62,426 bases of DNA, taken from assembly GCF_024834045.1 (NCBI RefSeq), contig NZ_JANUXW010000010.1, positions 1 to 62,426 on the forward strand, given 5' to 3'. Origin of the DNA: Neisseria montereyensis (GTDB taxonomy: Bacteria; Pseudomonadota; Gammaproteobacteria; Burkholderiales; Neisseriaceae). Positions 38,986-48,549 of this stretch are shown one piece after another. Numbering within the stretch: the stretch's first letter is position 1; each line of letters starts with the position of its first letter. A program made the position numbers and the translations under genes. The notes beneath the pieces are model-generated. The model saw only the letters and a list, made by a program, of their open reading frames with translations, was not told the origin of the DNA and did no database searches.

Positions 38986-39480
38986 TTAATTTAATAAGAT
39001 TATGTAAAAAAGTTGCATAATCAATACCGTTAGCGCAATCAGCGTTGCCAGTGTCCAATTAACGCTCTCTTTGGCAGGCGGCGCGGCAACCGGTGCCGGA
39101 GGAACAACTGATTCAGGTGAAGATTCGGCAGATACGTTGGCGAAGGCTGCATCTACTTCATGCTCTTGTTCGGATAGTGAAAATTCAGCCAACTTGGCTT
39201 CGTCACCGGAATGCATATTATCCAATAACTCGGCAATTTCATTTTTCGACAACACTTTTTTAGCGCGTACCTTAGGGCCGAGCGCATGTATCAACTTAGT
39301 GTCGGTCAAAGCATTGGGTAAGTCGGTAGGTTCCGGTTCGTCCGGCATAGCCGTAATGTGGCCTCTGGCCTGAAAAAGGCCGTCGCATTTGCTACATACC
39401 ACGAAGCCTTGGGCAACATTAAATTGTGTATTGTTAACCCAAAGCCGGGTCTTACAATGTGGGCAGGTGCAAACAGGCAT
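38986..39480 (-). CDS. Zinc-ribbon, single-TM protein (MJ0042-type finger)
   Basis: This 164-residue protein starts with a zinc ribbon (CPHCKTRLWV...VVCSKCDGLFQARG) of the MJ0042 finger type. An acidic linker, a Pro/Ala-rich spacer and one C-terminal membrane helix (about 143-163) follow. Such proteins are often called DUF3426-like zinc-ribbon proteins. The topology suggests a cytoplasmic finger anchored in the inner membrane. It directly precedes argA. Function unknown. Confidence 0.82.
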   Translation of the reverse strand: MPVCTCPHCKTRLWVNNTQFNVAQGFVVCSKCDGLFQARGHITAMPDEPEPTDLPNALTDTKLIHALGPKVRAKKVLSKNEIAELLDNMHSGDEAKLAEFSLSEQEHEVDAAFANVSAESSPESVVPPAPVAAPPAKESVNWTLATLIALTVLIMQLFYIILLN

Positions 39481-39759
39481 AATATTTATAATAAAAGTGA
39501 TTTATGAAAAAAGTATTCTAAGTGTTTTCAAACCGCCTGTGAAGCCAGATACGGCAAGCGGCCCGATACCGTATCTAACCGGATAACCAATCTACAAGGA
39601 CGGTTATCAATCAGCAACAAAATACTCAAAACAGTGATGAAAATTTCCCGCCATACTTTAAAATTATGCGGGCATGACGTACCATATAAGCTATTACCTA
39701 AACATTTGGCTAATGTGTATCCGCTTTACTTCAAGTGATAATAAAATAAAGGACAAAAT

Positions 39760-39948
39760 ATGAACAAACCCCAACCTACCGTAGTGATTACGCCCGACGA
39801 CCTGCCCTTATACTGCTCCGGCCCCACCAATGAATCTTGGAACGGCCATCCGCGCGTGTTTCTGCCGATTGAATCTAACGGCATGATCGAATGCCCCTAC
39901 TGCGGCACTACCTACAAATTGGAAGGCGAAGTTAAAAAACATCACTAA
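39760..39948 (+). CDS. Zinc-finger domain protein (zf-CHCC, NDUFS6-like)
   Basis: This 62-residue protein has the CHCC zinc-finger pattern: C..., then H at GHPRVFLP, then IECPYCGTTYKLEG. It is similar to the zinc finger of mitochondrial complex I subunit NDUFS6. It is found widely in proteobacteria with unknown function. It is the last gene before the capsule locus. Confidence 0.85.
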   Translation: MNKPQPTVVITPDDLPLYCSGPTNESWNGHPRVFLPIESNGMIECPYCGTTYKLEGEVKKHH

Positions 39949-40085
39949 GATGAAACGGATACGGCAGCATATTGATGCTGCTTTTTTATAAGCTATCGGC
40001 AATATTATCCATGGGTTGATGAAAAATATTTCTTTTCCAGGCCGTCTGAAACGTTTTATCTGTCCGACACTACAGGCTGTTATAT

Positions 40086-40736
40086 TTAAGCCTGATTATT
40101 ATAATACCGATAGGCTTCTTCCATGTTTTCAAACTGATAAAGACTACCCGCTTCCAACACCATAGCATTATCGCAATATTGCTTCATCGCGCTCGGGCTA
40201 TGCGATACCAAAATAATCGAGCGGTCTTGGCGTTTTTCAAATAGCTCATAACGGCATTTTTCCGAAAACCGCGAATCCCCCACCGCAATCACCTCATCAA
40301 TCAAATAACAATCAAACTCGACCGCCAAAGACAAAGCAAACGCCAGCCGCGCCTTCATACCCGAAGAATAATTTTTTACCGGTTCGTATAAATACTGCCC
40401 CAGCTCTGAAAACTCTTCGGTAAACGCCTTCACATAATCGGCATCCACATTATAAATACGGCAGATAAAACGCAAATTATCCATACCAGTGAGGCTGCCT
40501 TGGAAAGCACCGCTAAACGCCAGCGGCCAAGAAATACTCATTGTGCGTTTGATTTCACCTTCGCTTGGCGGCTCCACTCCGCTAATCAGGCGGATTAATG
40601 TTGACTTACCCGCCCCATTTCTACCCAAAATGCCGACTTTTTCCCCTTTTTGCAGCTGAAAATGAATGTCTTGCAATACGGTACGCCAGCCAAAGCGTGT
40701 TTTATACCGCTTGGAAACATGCTCTACCGAAATCAT
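40086..40736 (-). CDS. ctrD: Capsule polysaccharide ABC exporter, ATP-binding protein CtrD
   Basis: This 216-residue ATPase powers capsule export with CtrC. Walker A is GRNGAGKST, the ABC signature region is [15 protein letters not shown], and Walker B is [12 protein letters not shown], the form typical of polysaccharide exporters (KpsT/CtrD). Its start overlaps the ctrC stop by 4 nt (ATGA). It is the last gene of the leftward ctrABCD operon. Confidence 0.96.
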   Translation of the reverse strand: MISVEHVSKRYKTRFGWRTVLQDIHFQLQKGEKVGILGRNGAGKSTLIRLISGVEPPSEGEIKRTMSISWPLAFSGAFQGSLTGMDNLRFICRIYNVDADYVKAFTEEFSELGQYLYEPVKNYSSGMKARLAFALSLAVEFDCYLIDEVIAVGDSRFSEKCRYELFEKRQDRSIILVSHSPSAMKQYCDNAMVLEAGSLYQFENMEEAYRYYNNQA

Positions 40737-41530
40737 TGTGCTTCCACCCCTTTACTGAATCCGGCCACCATAGTCAACCCGACAAACAATAAAACCAAAT
40801 CACACAGCAACAAATACCACGGATTTTCCATAGTGCCTGCCGAACTGCCGAAATAGCCGTGCCGGAACATTTCCGTACCGTGAATCATCGGAACCCATAA
40901 TAGATATTTTTGTGCCTGTACAGGTAAGGAAGATACAAAAAAGAAAGCCCCGGAAAGTGGCATTAAAATAAAACTCAACGTACCCCAGATTTTGCCGAAT
41001 GAATCGAATTTAAACGCAATTGAACAAATAATCAAACCTAAACCAAATGCAAACAATGCCATTAGCAACCAAGCCAAGAGCATATAAAAAATATCATTCG
41101 GCACATTAATCCAACGAATGGCAATCAACCCCGCCATAATTACGACCTGGGCAATTGTTGCCCCAGCCACTTCTAATAATGTACGGCTAATAATCGTATC
41201 CAACACACGCACATTACGGTGATACAACAAACTAATATTAGCGGAAATCGCTCCAATAGTACGATTCGACGTATTTCGCCACATCATTGCCATTGGATAC
41301 CCCGTTAACACAAAGGCAACAATATTCAAAGAAGAAACACTATCGGCACGCAAAAACTTCCATAAAAAAACAATTAGCAAAGTCAGCATCAAAGGTTCGA
41401 CAAACAGCCACAGAAAACCCAGATTATTGCGCCCGTAGCGGGTAATAATCTCTCGCATCAGCAGTGCACCGATCACCCTTTTCTGAATGGCCAAAGACTC
41501 TTTTAATGAGGTTTCATATAAGGTTTTCAT
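40733..41530 (-). CDS. ctrC: Capsule polysaccharide ABC exporter, permease CtrC
   Basis: This 265-residue ABC-2 type permease has about six membrane helices ([20 protein letters not shown], and others) and works with CtrD to move lipid-linked capsule across the inner membrane. The [11 protein letters not shown] motif near the N-terminus is conserved in KpsM/CtrC proteins. It overlaps ctrB by one base and ctrD by four. Confidence 0.96.
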   Translation of the reverse strand: MKTLYETSLKESLAIQKRVIGALLMREIITRYGRNNLGFLWLFVEPLMLTLLIVFLWKFLRADSVSSLNIVAFVLTGYPMAMMWRNTSNRTIGAISANISLLYHRNVRVLDTIISRTLLEVAGATIAQVVIMAGLIAIRWINVPNDIFYMLLAWLLMALFAFGLGLIICSIAFKFDSFGKIWGTLSFILMPLSGAFFFVSSLPVQAQKYLLWVPMIHGTEMFRHGYFGSSAGTMENPWYLLLCDLVLLFVGLTMVAGFSKGVEAQ

Positions 41531-43227
41531 CAGTTTTTATGCTCTCTCACACTCGCAGTCAGTAAAGTGATAATGCCATACAACATTAAGCCGATAACCA
41601 AAGTGGCAATAATGTTATAAAATCTTTGTGGCTTTAGTGCCGAATCAGGCTTACTCGGATATGAGATCACTTCTAAATACAGCTGCTTACGATCTGCTTC
41701 GACTTTAGCACTTTCCAAAGACACAATAGCCGCAGCTAGTTGTTTTTCTGCTAATTCATTTTCAAGGAATAAACGCTGATAAGATGCAGCTTGGGCGGTA
41801 ATAGACTTATCCGAACTGCCTGAAATCATCTGCATCTGTTGCTTGATTTCACGCTTTAAACTTCTCTCTCGCGCCTGCAAGCCTGATATTTGCGGGTTTT
41901 CCGGTGCAATTGCCCGCACCTGATCTAATTGGGTTTGAATCACAATCAGCTCGTCTTGCAATTTGGATACCAAGCCCATTTTGGCTTCCGATTGAGCTTT
42001 TAAATCGAAAATACCGTTTTGGGTACGGTATACCGCCATATCTTCCGCCGCCTGCTTCACCCTCTCTTCGGCAACCAAAACATTCTGCTCCGCCTGAGTC
42101 AGACTGTCTTTTCTTGCCCGCTCATTCAGTTTATTAATCAAATCTTCGCCAGCCCGCAACAGCGCACTATTAATTGCCTGCGATTCACCGGCATTAAAAG
42201 ATTCCACCCCTAACACGGAAATACCCGATATAGGTTCAAAAGAAATTTTCACCTTATCTTTATAATATTGGTAAAACGCTTCCTCACTATCGTACCAGCC
42301 AAACCCGTTAAAACGGCTGAAAATATCACCTTTGGTTTCATAATAAGAACGGACGGGAATAGTTTTATCCAATTCAGACAAAGCAGTACGCGAACCCATA
42401 TATTCACGCACGGTATAGGTATCGTCTTGTGCACGGCTCAAGCCCGCACTTTGTAATAAAGCCCCCAACCCCGTTACCGAAGTCTGATTGCTTTGCGAAC
42501 GCACCACAAAACTGGATTCGGATACATAACGATCAGCTGCCCATACGGAAAAATAGACTGTAGAACACACGGTCGGAATAATCACCGTTATCCAAAAAAG
42601 CTTACTAAAGCGCCGTATAAAAGGCTTACGTTTTTTTTCCTGTTCTTTCGCCACCTGCTCCGAAGCCTGTTTGGTCTTAACCGCTTCCTGTTCTTTCGCT
42701 GCCTGTTCTTCAGCCTGTTTGGCTTTTGCGGCTTCTTGTTCTTTTGCCGCCTGTTCCGCAGCCTGTTTGGCCTTGGCCGCTTCTTGCTCTTTTGCCGCCT
42801 GTTCCGCAGCCTGTTTGGCTTTGACCGCTTCTTGCTCCTTGGCCGCCTGCTCCTCAGCCTGTTTCGCTTTGGCGGCTTCTTGTTCTTTCGCCGCTTTTTC
42901 TGCAGCCTGTTTGGCCTTGGCCGCTTCTTGCTCTTTTGCCGCCTGTTCCGCAGCCTGTTTGGCTTTGACCGCTTCTTGTTCTTTTGCCGCCTGTTCCGCA
43001 GCCTGTTTGGCCTTGGCCGCTTCTTGCTCTTTTGCCGCCTGTTCCGCAGCCTGTTTGGCCTTGGCCGCTTCTTGCTCTTTTGCCGCCTGTTCCGCAGCCT
43101 GTTTGGCTTTGACCGCTTCTTGTTCTTTTGCCGCCTGTTCCGCAGCCTGTTTGGCTTTTGCGGCTTCTTGTTCTTTCACTGCCTGTTCAGACTGCGTTTT
43201 TTCCCTATCTAAATTTTGTTCAGACAT
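41530..43227 (-). CDS. ctrB: Capsule export protein CtrB with a long repeat extension
   Basis: This inner-membrane/periplasmic polysaccharide co-polymerase (KpsE/CtrB family) links the CtrCD exporter to the CtrA outer-membrane channel. The conserved part (about residues 200-565) has a first TM helix (FWITVIIPTVCSTVYFSVWA), a long periplasmic coiled-coil region and a second TM helix near the C-terminus (IIATLVIGLMLYGIITLL). Unlike ordinary CtrB proteins of about 390 residues, it carries about 190 extra N-terminal residues, mostly eleven 16-residue repeats of KAKQAAEQAAKEQEA(A/V) type at residues 24-199. These precede the first TM helix and so should be cytoplasmic. The ATG at 43227 follows GGGAAAG; an upstream GTG at 43248 is less likely. 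Confidence 0.93.
   Translation of the reverse strand: MSEQNLDREKTQSEQAVKEQEAAKAKQAAEQAAKEQEAVKAKQAAEQAAKEQEAAKAKQAAEQAAKEQEAAKAKQAAEQAAKEQEAVKAKQAAEQAAKEQEAAKAKQAAEKAAKEQEAAKAKQAEEQAAKEQEAVKAKQAAEQAAKEQEAAKAKQAAEQAAKEQEAAKAKQAEEQAAKEQEAVKTKQASEQVAKEQEKKRKPFIRRFSKLFWITVIIPTVCSTVYFSVWAADRYVSESSFVVRSQSNQTSVTGLGALLQSAGLSRAQDDTYTVREYMGSRTALSELDKTIPVRSYYETKGDIFSRFNGFGWYDSEEAFYQYYKDKVKISFEPISGISVLGVESFNAGESQAINSALLRAGEDLINKLNERARKDSLTQAEQNVLVAEERVKQAAEDMAVYRTQNGIFDLKAQSEAKMGLVSKLQDELIVIQTQLDQVRAIAPENPQISGLQARERSLKREIKQQMQMISGSSDKSITAQAASYQRLFLENELAEKQLAAAIVSLESAKVEADRKQLYLEVISYPSKPDSALKPQRFYNIIATLVIGLMLYGIITLLTASVREHKN
42631..43158 (-). repeat. 48-bp tandem repeat array in ctrB (11 units)
   Basis: Ten near-identical 48-bp units and one degenerate unit encode KAKQAAEQAAKEQEA(A/V). 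The last residue is Val in units 1, 4, 7 and 10, giving a 144-bp higher-order period. Unit changes preserve the frame, since 48 is divisible by 3. The half-repeat SEQAVKEQEAA precedes the array. Units 7 and 10 both carry AEEQ in place of AAEQ, consistent with block duplication. Confidence 0.95.
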
Positions 43228-43240
43228 CACACTTTCCCGA

Positions 43241-44428
43241 TTATTCACCCAAATTATTAATACTGTTTACTCCGCTCACAACCGGAGAAAACACAAATTG
43301 TAGGAATTTTTGTACCTCAGCCAATGGCGCATTCGCCACATAAACAATATCTTTGTTTTTTACCGGAAACCGTTGTAGCCAAAATAAAGAATTGGCATCA
43401 GAAAGATCCATACGGTATACCGTCGGTACATCCATTGCCAAACTGTATCCCTTGTTCAACCACCTTCCCTGCTCATTATCAGGCAGTGCCGAAACAGGCT
43501 GATAGCGGAACACAAACACCCCCCCTGCATTAGAACGCCTGTCTTGTAAGCCGCCCACTGTACCAAGTGCTTCACCTAAATTCATTCCTTTGGCCGAAAA
43601 ACCCACCTGCCTATTTCGCCCTAATGCGCCTAAAGCCGTAAAACTAAACGGATTGCTCAACAAAGTTAGTACATCGCCGGAACGCAATACCACATTTTGC
43701 GACGAATCCGCCGTAATCTTTTCCAGTGCTACCGTCCGAACCATATCGCCTCGTGCCAACTGCACCGATATATCCTGAATATTGCCATCAGCGCCACCGA
43801 CAGCGGCTACGGCATCCAATACCCGCTCATGATGCCCAGTTAGCGGCATACGGAGGCTTTTACCACTGCCAATCACCGTTACATTACTGGAATTATTTTG
43901 TACCACCCGCACCATAGCCTGCGGCTGATTCGCCATCTTTTTCAGACGGCCGATAATATACTGGCGGATTTCAGCCGGTGTTTTACCACTCACCGAAACA
44001 TTACCTAAAAAAGGCATGGAAATCATGCCTTGAGAATTTACAGCCTGCGGCGGCAAGCTCACCGTCTGCGCCGCTCCCGAACCCAATGAAGTTAGCGAAC
44101 CGCCAAACAAAACCGCCGGCGGCGCTTCCCACAAAGTGATTTCCAAAATATCACCCTCGCCAACCCTATCGGCAAATCCCGATCCGGATACGCCAAAATC
44201 GGCAAATGATTGCTTATAGTCGGCAACATAAAGTGAAGAAACCACACGCTCATCAACATCAACAACAGCCACATCAGGCACTTGTTGCTCTTGAGTGTTT
44301 TGTGATTGCAGGCCGTTAATCTGTTTTTGGCTAGGGCCTGATGTTGGTAAATTACCACAAGACGATAACCCTATCACCCAAAATAAAATTTTAAAAAATT
44401 TAAGATCCATTTCAAATTGAACTCTCAT
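43241..44428 (-). CDS. ctrA: Capsule outer-membrane export lipoprotein CtrA
   Basis: This 395-residue outer-membrane polysaccharide channel belongs to the Wza/KpsD/CtrA (OPX) family. The N-terminal lipobox is GLSSC. The polysaccharide export domain (VGEGDILEITLWEAP...) and SLBB-type beta domains (ISMPFLGNVSVSGKTPAEIRQ) follow, with a C-terminal membrane-spanning region. An internal ATG at 44410 (MDLKFFK) would also give a lipoprotein signal, and the choice is open. A DUS lies within the gene at 43941-43952. It leads the ctrABCD operon and is divergent from the synthesis genes. Confidence 0.95.
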   Translation of the reverse strand: MRVQFEMDLKFFKILFWVIGLSSCGNLPTSGPSQKQINGLQSQNTQEQQVPDVAVVDVDERVVSSLYVADYKQSFADFGVSGSGFADRVGEGDILEITLWEAPPAVLFGGSLTSLGSGAAQTVSLPPQAVNSQGMISMPFLGNVSVSGKTPAEIRQYIIGRLKKMANQPQAMVRVVQNNSSNVTVIGSGKSLRMPLTGHHERVLDAVAAVGGADGNIQDISVQLARGDMVRTVALEKITADSSQNVVLRSGDVLTLLSNPFSFTALGALGRNRQVGFSAKGMNLGEALGTVGGLQDRRSNAGGVFVFRYQPVSALPDNEQGRWLNKGYSLAMDVPTVYRMDLSDANSLFWLQRFPVKNKDIVYVANAPLAEVQKFLQFVFSPVVSGVNSINNLGE

Positions 44429-44610
44429 TACACCAACAAATTAAATATCAGTTAGTTAGCAACATTAAATTAATATCTACAAATTTACTATATACAAAAT
44501 TAAAACAAATATTATATTTCACAAATTTTATCATTACTACTCCAAATAACATACATAAAATAATATTAATTATTAAAATACCCTATCATCATAATAAATT
44601 ATAAAATAAA
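44429..44610. other. Divergent control region of the capsule locus
   Basis: An AT-rich gap separates ctrA and the first synthesis gene (242 nt in full). It should carry promoters in both directions. The rightward one is recognisable at 44611-44640; the ctrA promoter is not clear. Confidence 0.5.
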
Positions 44611-44640
44611 TTTACATAACCTAACAAAATGTGTTATAGT
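44611..44640 (+). promoter_or_regulatory. Promoter of the capsule synthesis genes
   Basis: TTTACA (44611-44616), an 18-nt spacer and the extended -10 TGTTATAGT (-10 TATAGT at 44635-44640). The predicted start is about 25 nt upstream of the ATG at 44671. Confidence 0.6.
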
Positions 44641-44670
44641 GGTAAAAACTAAAAATCAGGTAATTATAAT

Positions 44671-45633
44671 ATGAGTAAAATTATTATTAACCATGTTATG
44701 TCTAATGATGCACAGAGTGGTATTTTCAATTCCATTATTGAATATTTTTCAAAATACAGCCCAACGAACTTCGAACATATAGTCAGTATTTCTCCGATAG
44801 AAAATGCTGATATTTATCATTACCACCGGCCTCATCTTGAAAGCAAATTAAAACCTAATTCAGTCTGTACGGTTCATCATGATCTCAATGATCCAGATCC
44901 TTGGCATGCAAAATTCAGATTTATTCCTAGATACATGGAAGCCGCCGCTATTGTTTGTTTGAATCAAACTCAAAAGAATATATTGGTGGAACAAAATTTA
45001 GCCGAAAGCAAATTATTGGTCATCCCCCACGGATATCATTCAAGTTATTTAAAACTTAAAAATAAAAGCCAATGGCTGAATACCCCTGCGGGCGAGTCTA
45101 AAAAAATTACTCTAGGTATTGCATCTCGTCGATATGGTAGAAGAGTAAAAGGAGATGCCTATTTACTTGAGCTTGCAAAAAGACTTGATCCCGAATATTT
45201 CAGATTTGTTTTTGTGGGACAAGACCGCTCATTAAGCTGCCTTGAAATGAGAAATCTAGGTTATGAAGCGATAGCTTATGAGCGACTGCCTTATCGCATG
45301 TTCCAAAGTTTTTATGAAGAAATAGATATTTTATTAATGTGCAGTAGCCACGAGGGAGGACCTGCCAATGCTCCTGAAGCATTAGCAACAGGCACACCTA
45401 TTTTTTCATCCCGTATAGGCATTCCTAAAGACATATTAGAAGAAGGCATTAATGGTTTATTTTTAAGCCTAGATCCCGATCAAGATGCAGAAAATATTAT
45501 GAATATATGTGTTTATGAACCTGAACAACTTGTTTCTTTGATTCAAAATGCTAGTAAGCCCAATCCAAAAATTTTTACATGGGAAAGCTGCATTAATAAA
45601 AACATAGAAGTTTACAAATCTATAATAAATTAA
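44671..45633 (+). CDS. GT4-like capsule glycosyltransferase
   Basis: This 320-residue GT-B fold transferase is probably retaining. The C-terminal half has the nucleotide-sugar motif EGGPANAPEALATGTP with E-x7-E spacing, plus GIPKDILEEGINGLF, as in the GT4 family. The N-terminal half is short, and its acceptor specificity cannot be read. AT-rich composition and absence of DUS contrast with the flanking export genes. It is first in a block of three synthesis genes, with 13 nt to the next gene. Confidence 0.82.
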   Translation: MSKIIINHVMSNDAQSGIFNSIIEYFSKYSPTNFEHIVSISPIENADIYHYHRPHLESKLKPNSVCTVHHDLNDPDPWHAKFRFIPRYMEAAAIVCLNQTQKNILVEQNLAESKLLVIPHGYHSSYLKLKNKSQWLNTPAGESKKITLGIASRRYGRRVKGDAYLLELAKRLDPEYFRFVFVGQDRSLSCLEMRNLGYEAIAYERLPYRMFQSFYEEIDILLMCSSHEGGPANAPEALATGTPIFSSRIGIPKDILEEGINGLFLSLDPDQDAENIMNICVYEPEQLVSLIQNASKPNPKIFTWESCINKNIEVYKSIIN

Positions 45634-45646
45634 AGGAATCTTTCCC

Positions 45647-47299
45647 ATGTCTTTATCTATTCTAATTCCAGACTCTTTACATATTAATAAAAAAAACTTT
45701 ACATCATTCCATACCTTTATAGAACAACAAAAAATTAAAGTGCATATCGAAGATAGTCATAAAGATTGGATTGCCTTATATGGTGTATACAATAATAAAA
45801 TAGATATTTTAGAAGATAAAGTAGAATTCTTATCTAAATTAACAAAGAATGATCTTTTTAATTTCAAAGTAAATGAAATAAATATTTTTTATATTTGTAG
45901 AGCAGAATTATTATCTTTAGTATCAGTTCAACCTATATGGTATGAAAATAGTTATCCTGATAGCACTGAGAAAATATTTTACAAACTCTTTGAAAATAAT
46001 AGATTAGACCTACTCCATAATATGGCAGCAGCTTGGTATTGGGTGAGTTTTTGGAAAAAGAAATTAGCTGATTTACCTAAATTCAGCCACTGCTGTATTT
46101 TTTCAGGTAGTTTGATTTATCAACGCTCACTTATTGAATTGTTAAAGCATACCGCAACCAAAGTTATGGTTATGGAAAGCCTATTTACGGGTAATGAATA
46201 CTATTGTGAAGAACGTTATTCACCAATAGCAAATAATAGTGATATTAAACATAACACTATTTATAAGAGCCATTTAAAAGCTTTAGAAGATAAAAATTTA
46301 TATGATAGAGAAAGAATCAAAGCTATAAATAAATTTATTTTATCTAAAAATAAAAATGTTGAACAACCAACTAACTCTGTTGATATTAGCTTTAAAGATA
46401 TGACAAAGCCAATTGTGACTATAGTAGGACAGGTAATTAATGACTTTTCTGTTTTAGAATATAAAAATCTTGGTTTATCAACAATTGATACTTATAAAAA
46501 AATAATTTATCAATTGGCAAGTGCTGGCTTTAATGTGGTTTTCAAAAGCCACCCATGGGAAGAGAAAAAAAATAATATTAAAACAGCATTAACAAAAAAA
46601 ATAATTGAGTCTTATATTAATGAACTACCTGAGGATTTAAAAGAATCTATACAAGTTGTTGATCATTATTCAATAAAAAAACTTTTCTCACAATCAAAAT
46701 GGATTATGGGATTAAACTCGCAAGGTTTGCTAGAAGCTGCCTTTGAGGGTTTTAAACCTATCCAACTTGGAAATGCTTTTTATGGAAACAAAGGATTTAC
46801 ACATGACTATCATGTTAATGATCTGCCCAAATTAATTGAAAATATGCTTAATAATAGTATAAATCCTATTTTAACTCTAACTGAATTTAATGATTTTGAA
46901 AAGTTTATAACAGTTTTACTCCAAAAACATACTGTATCTATCCACAACTCAGGTTTATTAAACTTGAGAAATATTTTTGCGTTACCTAATACTATTCCTT
47001 TAGTAACATCAGCAAATGTAAAAAAAATAAGTTCACCTGCTAATTTAAAAAAGTCAAATGACCTTACTAAAACTAATGATACTAAAAATCAAAAAACGCA
47101 AATAAGTGCTGCTCCACTTCAAAATAATTATGCTGTAGCAACAATTAAAAATACTGATATTAATTTGGTTTTAAATCATAAAACTCATAAAAGAAAATTA
47201 ACAAAACTTAAAACGAATCCACGTTTATTTTTTTCAGAGTCAAAGTTTGCAATTTTAAGACCATTACGTCACTTATTCTCCTATAAGGAACTATCGTAA
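45647..47299 (+). CDS. Large capsule-synthesis-like protein (KpsS/KpsC-like core)
   Basis: This 550-residue protein is not recognised as any named capsule enzyme. Residues 255-410 carry the pattern of the KpsC/KpsS (Capsule_synth) glycosyltransferases: FKSHPWEEKK (compare VKTHPD and IKHHPM in LipA and LipB here), then SKWIMGLNSQGLLEAAFEG and QLGNAFYGNKGFTHD. The N-terminal 250 residues show no known domain. The last 105 residues are Lys/Asn/Thr-rich and look disordered. It may transfer Kdo or another sugar, or act as the polymerase with its neighbours. The next gene starts 3 nt downstream. Confidence 0.7.
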   Translation: MSLSILIPDSLHINKKNFTSFHTFIEQQKIKVHIEDSHKDWIALYGVYNNKIDILEDKVEFLSKLTKNDLFNFKVNEINIFYICRAELLSLVSVQPIWYENSYPDSTEKIFYKLFENNRLDLLHNMAAAWYWVSFWKKKLADLPKFSHCCIFSGSLIYQRSLIELLKHTATKVMVMESLFTGNEYYCEERYSPIANNSDIKHNTIYKSHLKALEDKNLYDRERIKAINKFILSKNKNVEQPTNSVDISFKDMTKPIVTIVGQVINDFSVLEYKNLGLSTIDTYKKIIYQLASAGFNVVFKSHPWEEKKNNIKTALTKKIIESYINELPEDLKESIQVVDHYSIKKLFSQSKWIMGLNSQGLLEAAFEGFKPIQLGNAFYGNKGFTHDYHVNDLPKLIENMLNNSINPILTLTEFNDFEKFITVLLQKHTVSIHNSGLLNLRNIFALPNTIPLVTSANVKKISSPANLKKSNDLTKTNDTKNQKTQISAAPLQNNYAVATIKNTDINLVLNHKTHKRKLTKLKTNPRLFFSESKFAILRPLRHLFSYKELS

Positions 47300-47301
47300 A
47301 T

Positions 47302-48435
47302 ATGAAACGTTATTATGCTTTGGATTTAAGAAAATTAGCTCAAAATCCTATTGACGGTTGTAAATTTCATTTACATGAACCATCTATCATTATGAGTAGT
47401 AGTATAAATCCATTATTTGAGCAACAAGAAGATGATATTAAATTAGATGAATATAGCAATATTTTTACTTCCGAATACAGATGCCCTGAAATTTATACAG
47501 CTATTATTGATAATTGTGTAATTTCTCCTAGAGCACCTAATCTACCTAGATATTGGGGATTATTTTTTCAAAATTACTATGCTTTTAACTTCTTAAGCAA
47601 TGATGCAAAAAAAGAATTTTCTAAAAATAATTATTTTCAATGTGAAGACAATATTATTTATGCTGATTTAAACCAATTTAGTAAAACACATATTCAAGGT
47701 ACATCCGTTTGGTTTTATTCATTCAAGAATTTAGATCATCTATTACGAGAATGTTTGCCCTCATTAATAAACATCAAGAAACTGGGTTATGATTTAAACG
47801 ATTTAAAATTTATCTGCCCGGAACTTCCTAAAGATGCAATAGACTTATTTAATGATTTTGGCATACCAAAAGAAAATATTATAAGTTTGGATAATGTTTG
47901 GCTATCTTTTGATAAATTAATAGTGCCTTGTTTCAGTAGTTTTGGTCATTTACACACTCCTACAAAATATTATACAGACGTATTAGATTACGGGAAAAAG
48001 TGTAATGGACATATTAAAAGATTTTATATATCAAGGAAAAATGCCAAAGAACGTAGAATTATCAATGAAAATATATTATTTGATGATTTACAAGAAAGAG
48101 GCTTTGAAATAGTAGAGCCGGGAAATTATTCTAAATCTCAACAAAGAGAATTATTTTCTAATGCTGAAATTATAATTGGACCTCATGGGATGGGTATAGC
48201 AAATGCTGTATTTTCTAAAGATTTAACCCTTTTGATTGAAATAATGAATACTGATTATAATCGTGTAAGCTATTTCAGGACTGCTCAATTACGCAATGCT
48301 CAATATGGTGCTTACTATATTAAACCGCTGAAAAGTGATTTTAATCCTAAAAATAATCGGTTTGGCGATGTTCTTATTAATAGAAGTAAATTTTTAATGT
48401 TTCTAGATTTTATGATTTCTAAAATAAAGAAATAA
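47302..48435 (+). CDS. GT61-like (DUF563) glycosyltransferase
   Basis: This 377-residue protein has the GT61/DUF563 signature in its C-terminal half: RFYISRKNAKERRIINE, EIVEPGNYSKSQQRELF, then AEIIIGPHGMGIANAVF. GT61 enzymes are found in several bacterial capsule loci. It is AT-rich like the two genes before it and probably co-transcribed. A 114-nt gap separates it from lipA. Donor and acceptor are unknown. Confidence 0.82.
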   Translation: MKRYYALDLRKLAQNPIDGCKFHLHEPSIIMSSSINPLFEQQEDDIKLDEYSNIFTSEYRCPEIYTAIIDNCVISPRAPNLPRYWGLFFQNYYAFNFLSNDAKKEFSKNNYFQCEDNIIYADLNQFSKTHIQGTSVWFYSFKNLDHLLRECLPSLINIKKLGYDLNDLKFICPELPKDAIDLFNDFGIPKENIISLDNVWLSFDKLIVPCFSSFGHLHTPTKYYTDVLDYGKKCNGHIKRFYISRKNAKERRIINENILFDDLQERGFEIVEPGNYSKSQQRELFSNAEIIIGPHGMGIANAVFSKDLTLLIEIMNTDYNRVSYFRTAQLRNAQYGAYYIKPLKSDFNPKNNRFGDVLINRSKFLMFLDFMISKIKK

Positions 48436-48549
48436 ATTTTAAGATAAGAAAAATTTGTTTCTTTCTATTTTTGAATGGAAATCTATATCTATTTTCTTCT
48501 ACTATTAACAAATCCCTAACCCTAATGGCTACGAATAAAACTTTTCAAA

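Noticed and set aside
39637-39738. A 33-codon frame (MKISRHTLKLCGHD...) upstream of the zf-CHCC gene.
   Set aside because: No ribosome binding site of note and no recognised family; too short to support.
42493-43303. Long open frames on the plus strand across the ctrB repeat (239 and 210 codons, low-complexity Arg/Leu/Phe- or Ala/Ser/Cys-rich).
   Set aside because: They are antisense shadows of the 48-bp repeat, which keeps every frame open; they have no proper start signals and no similarity to real proteins.
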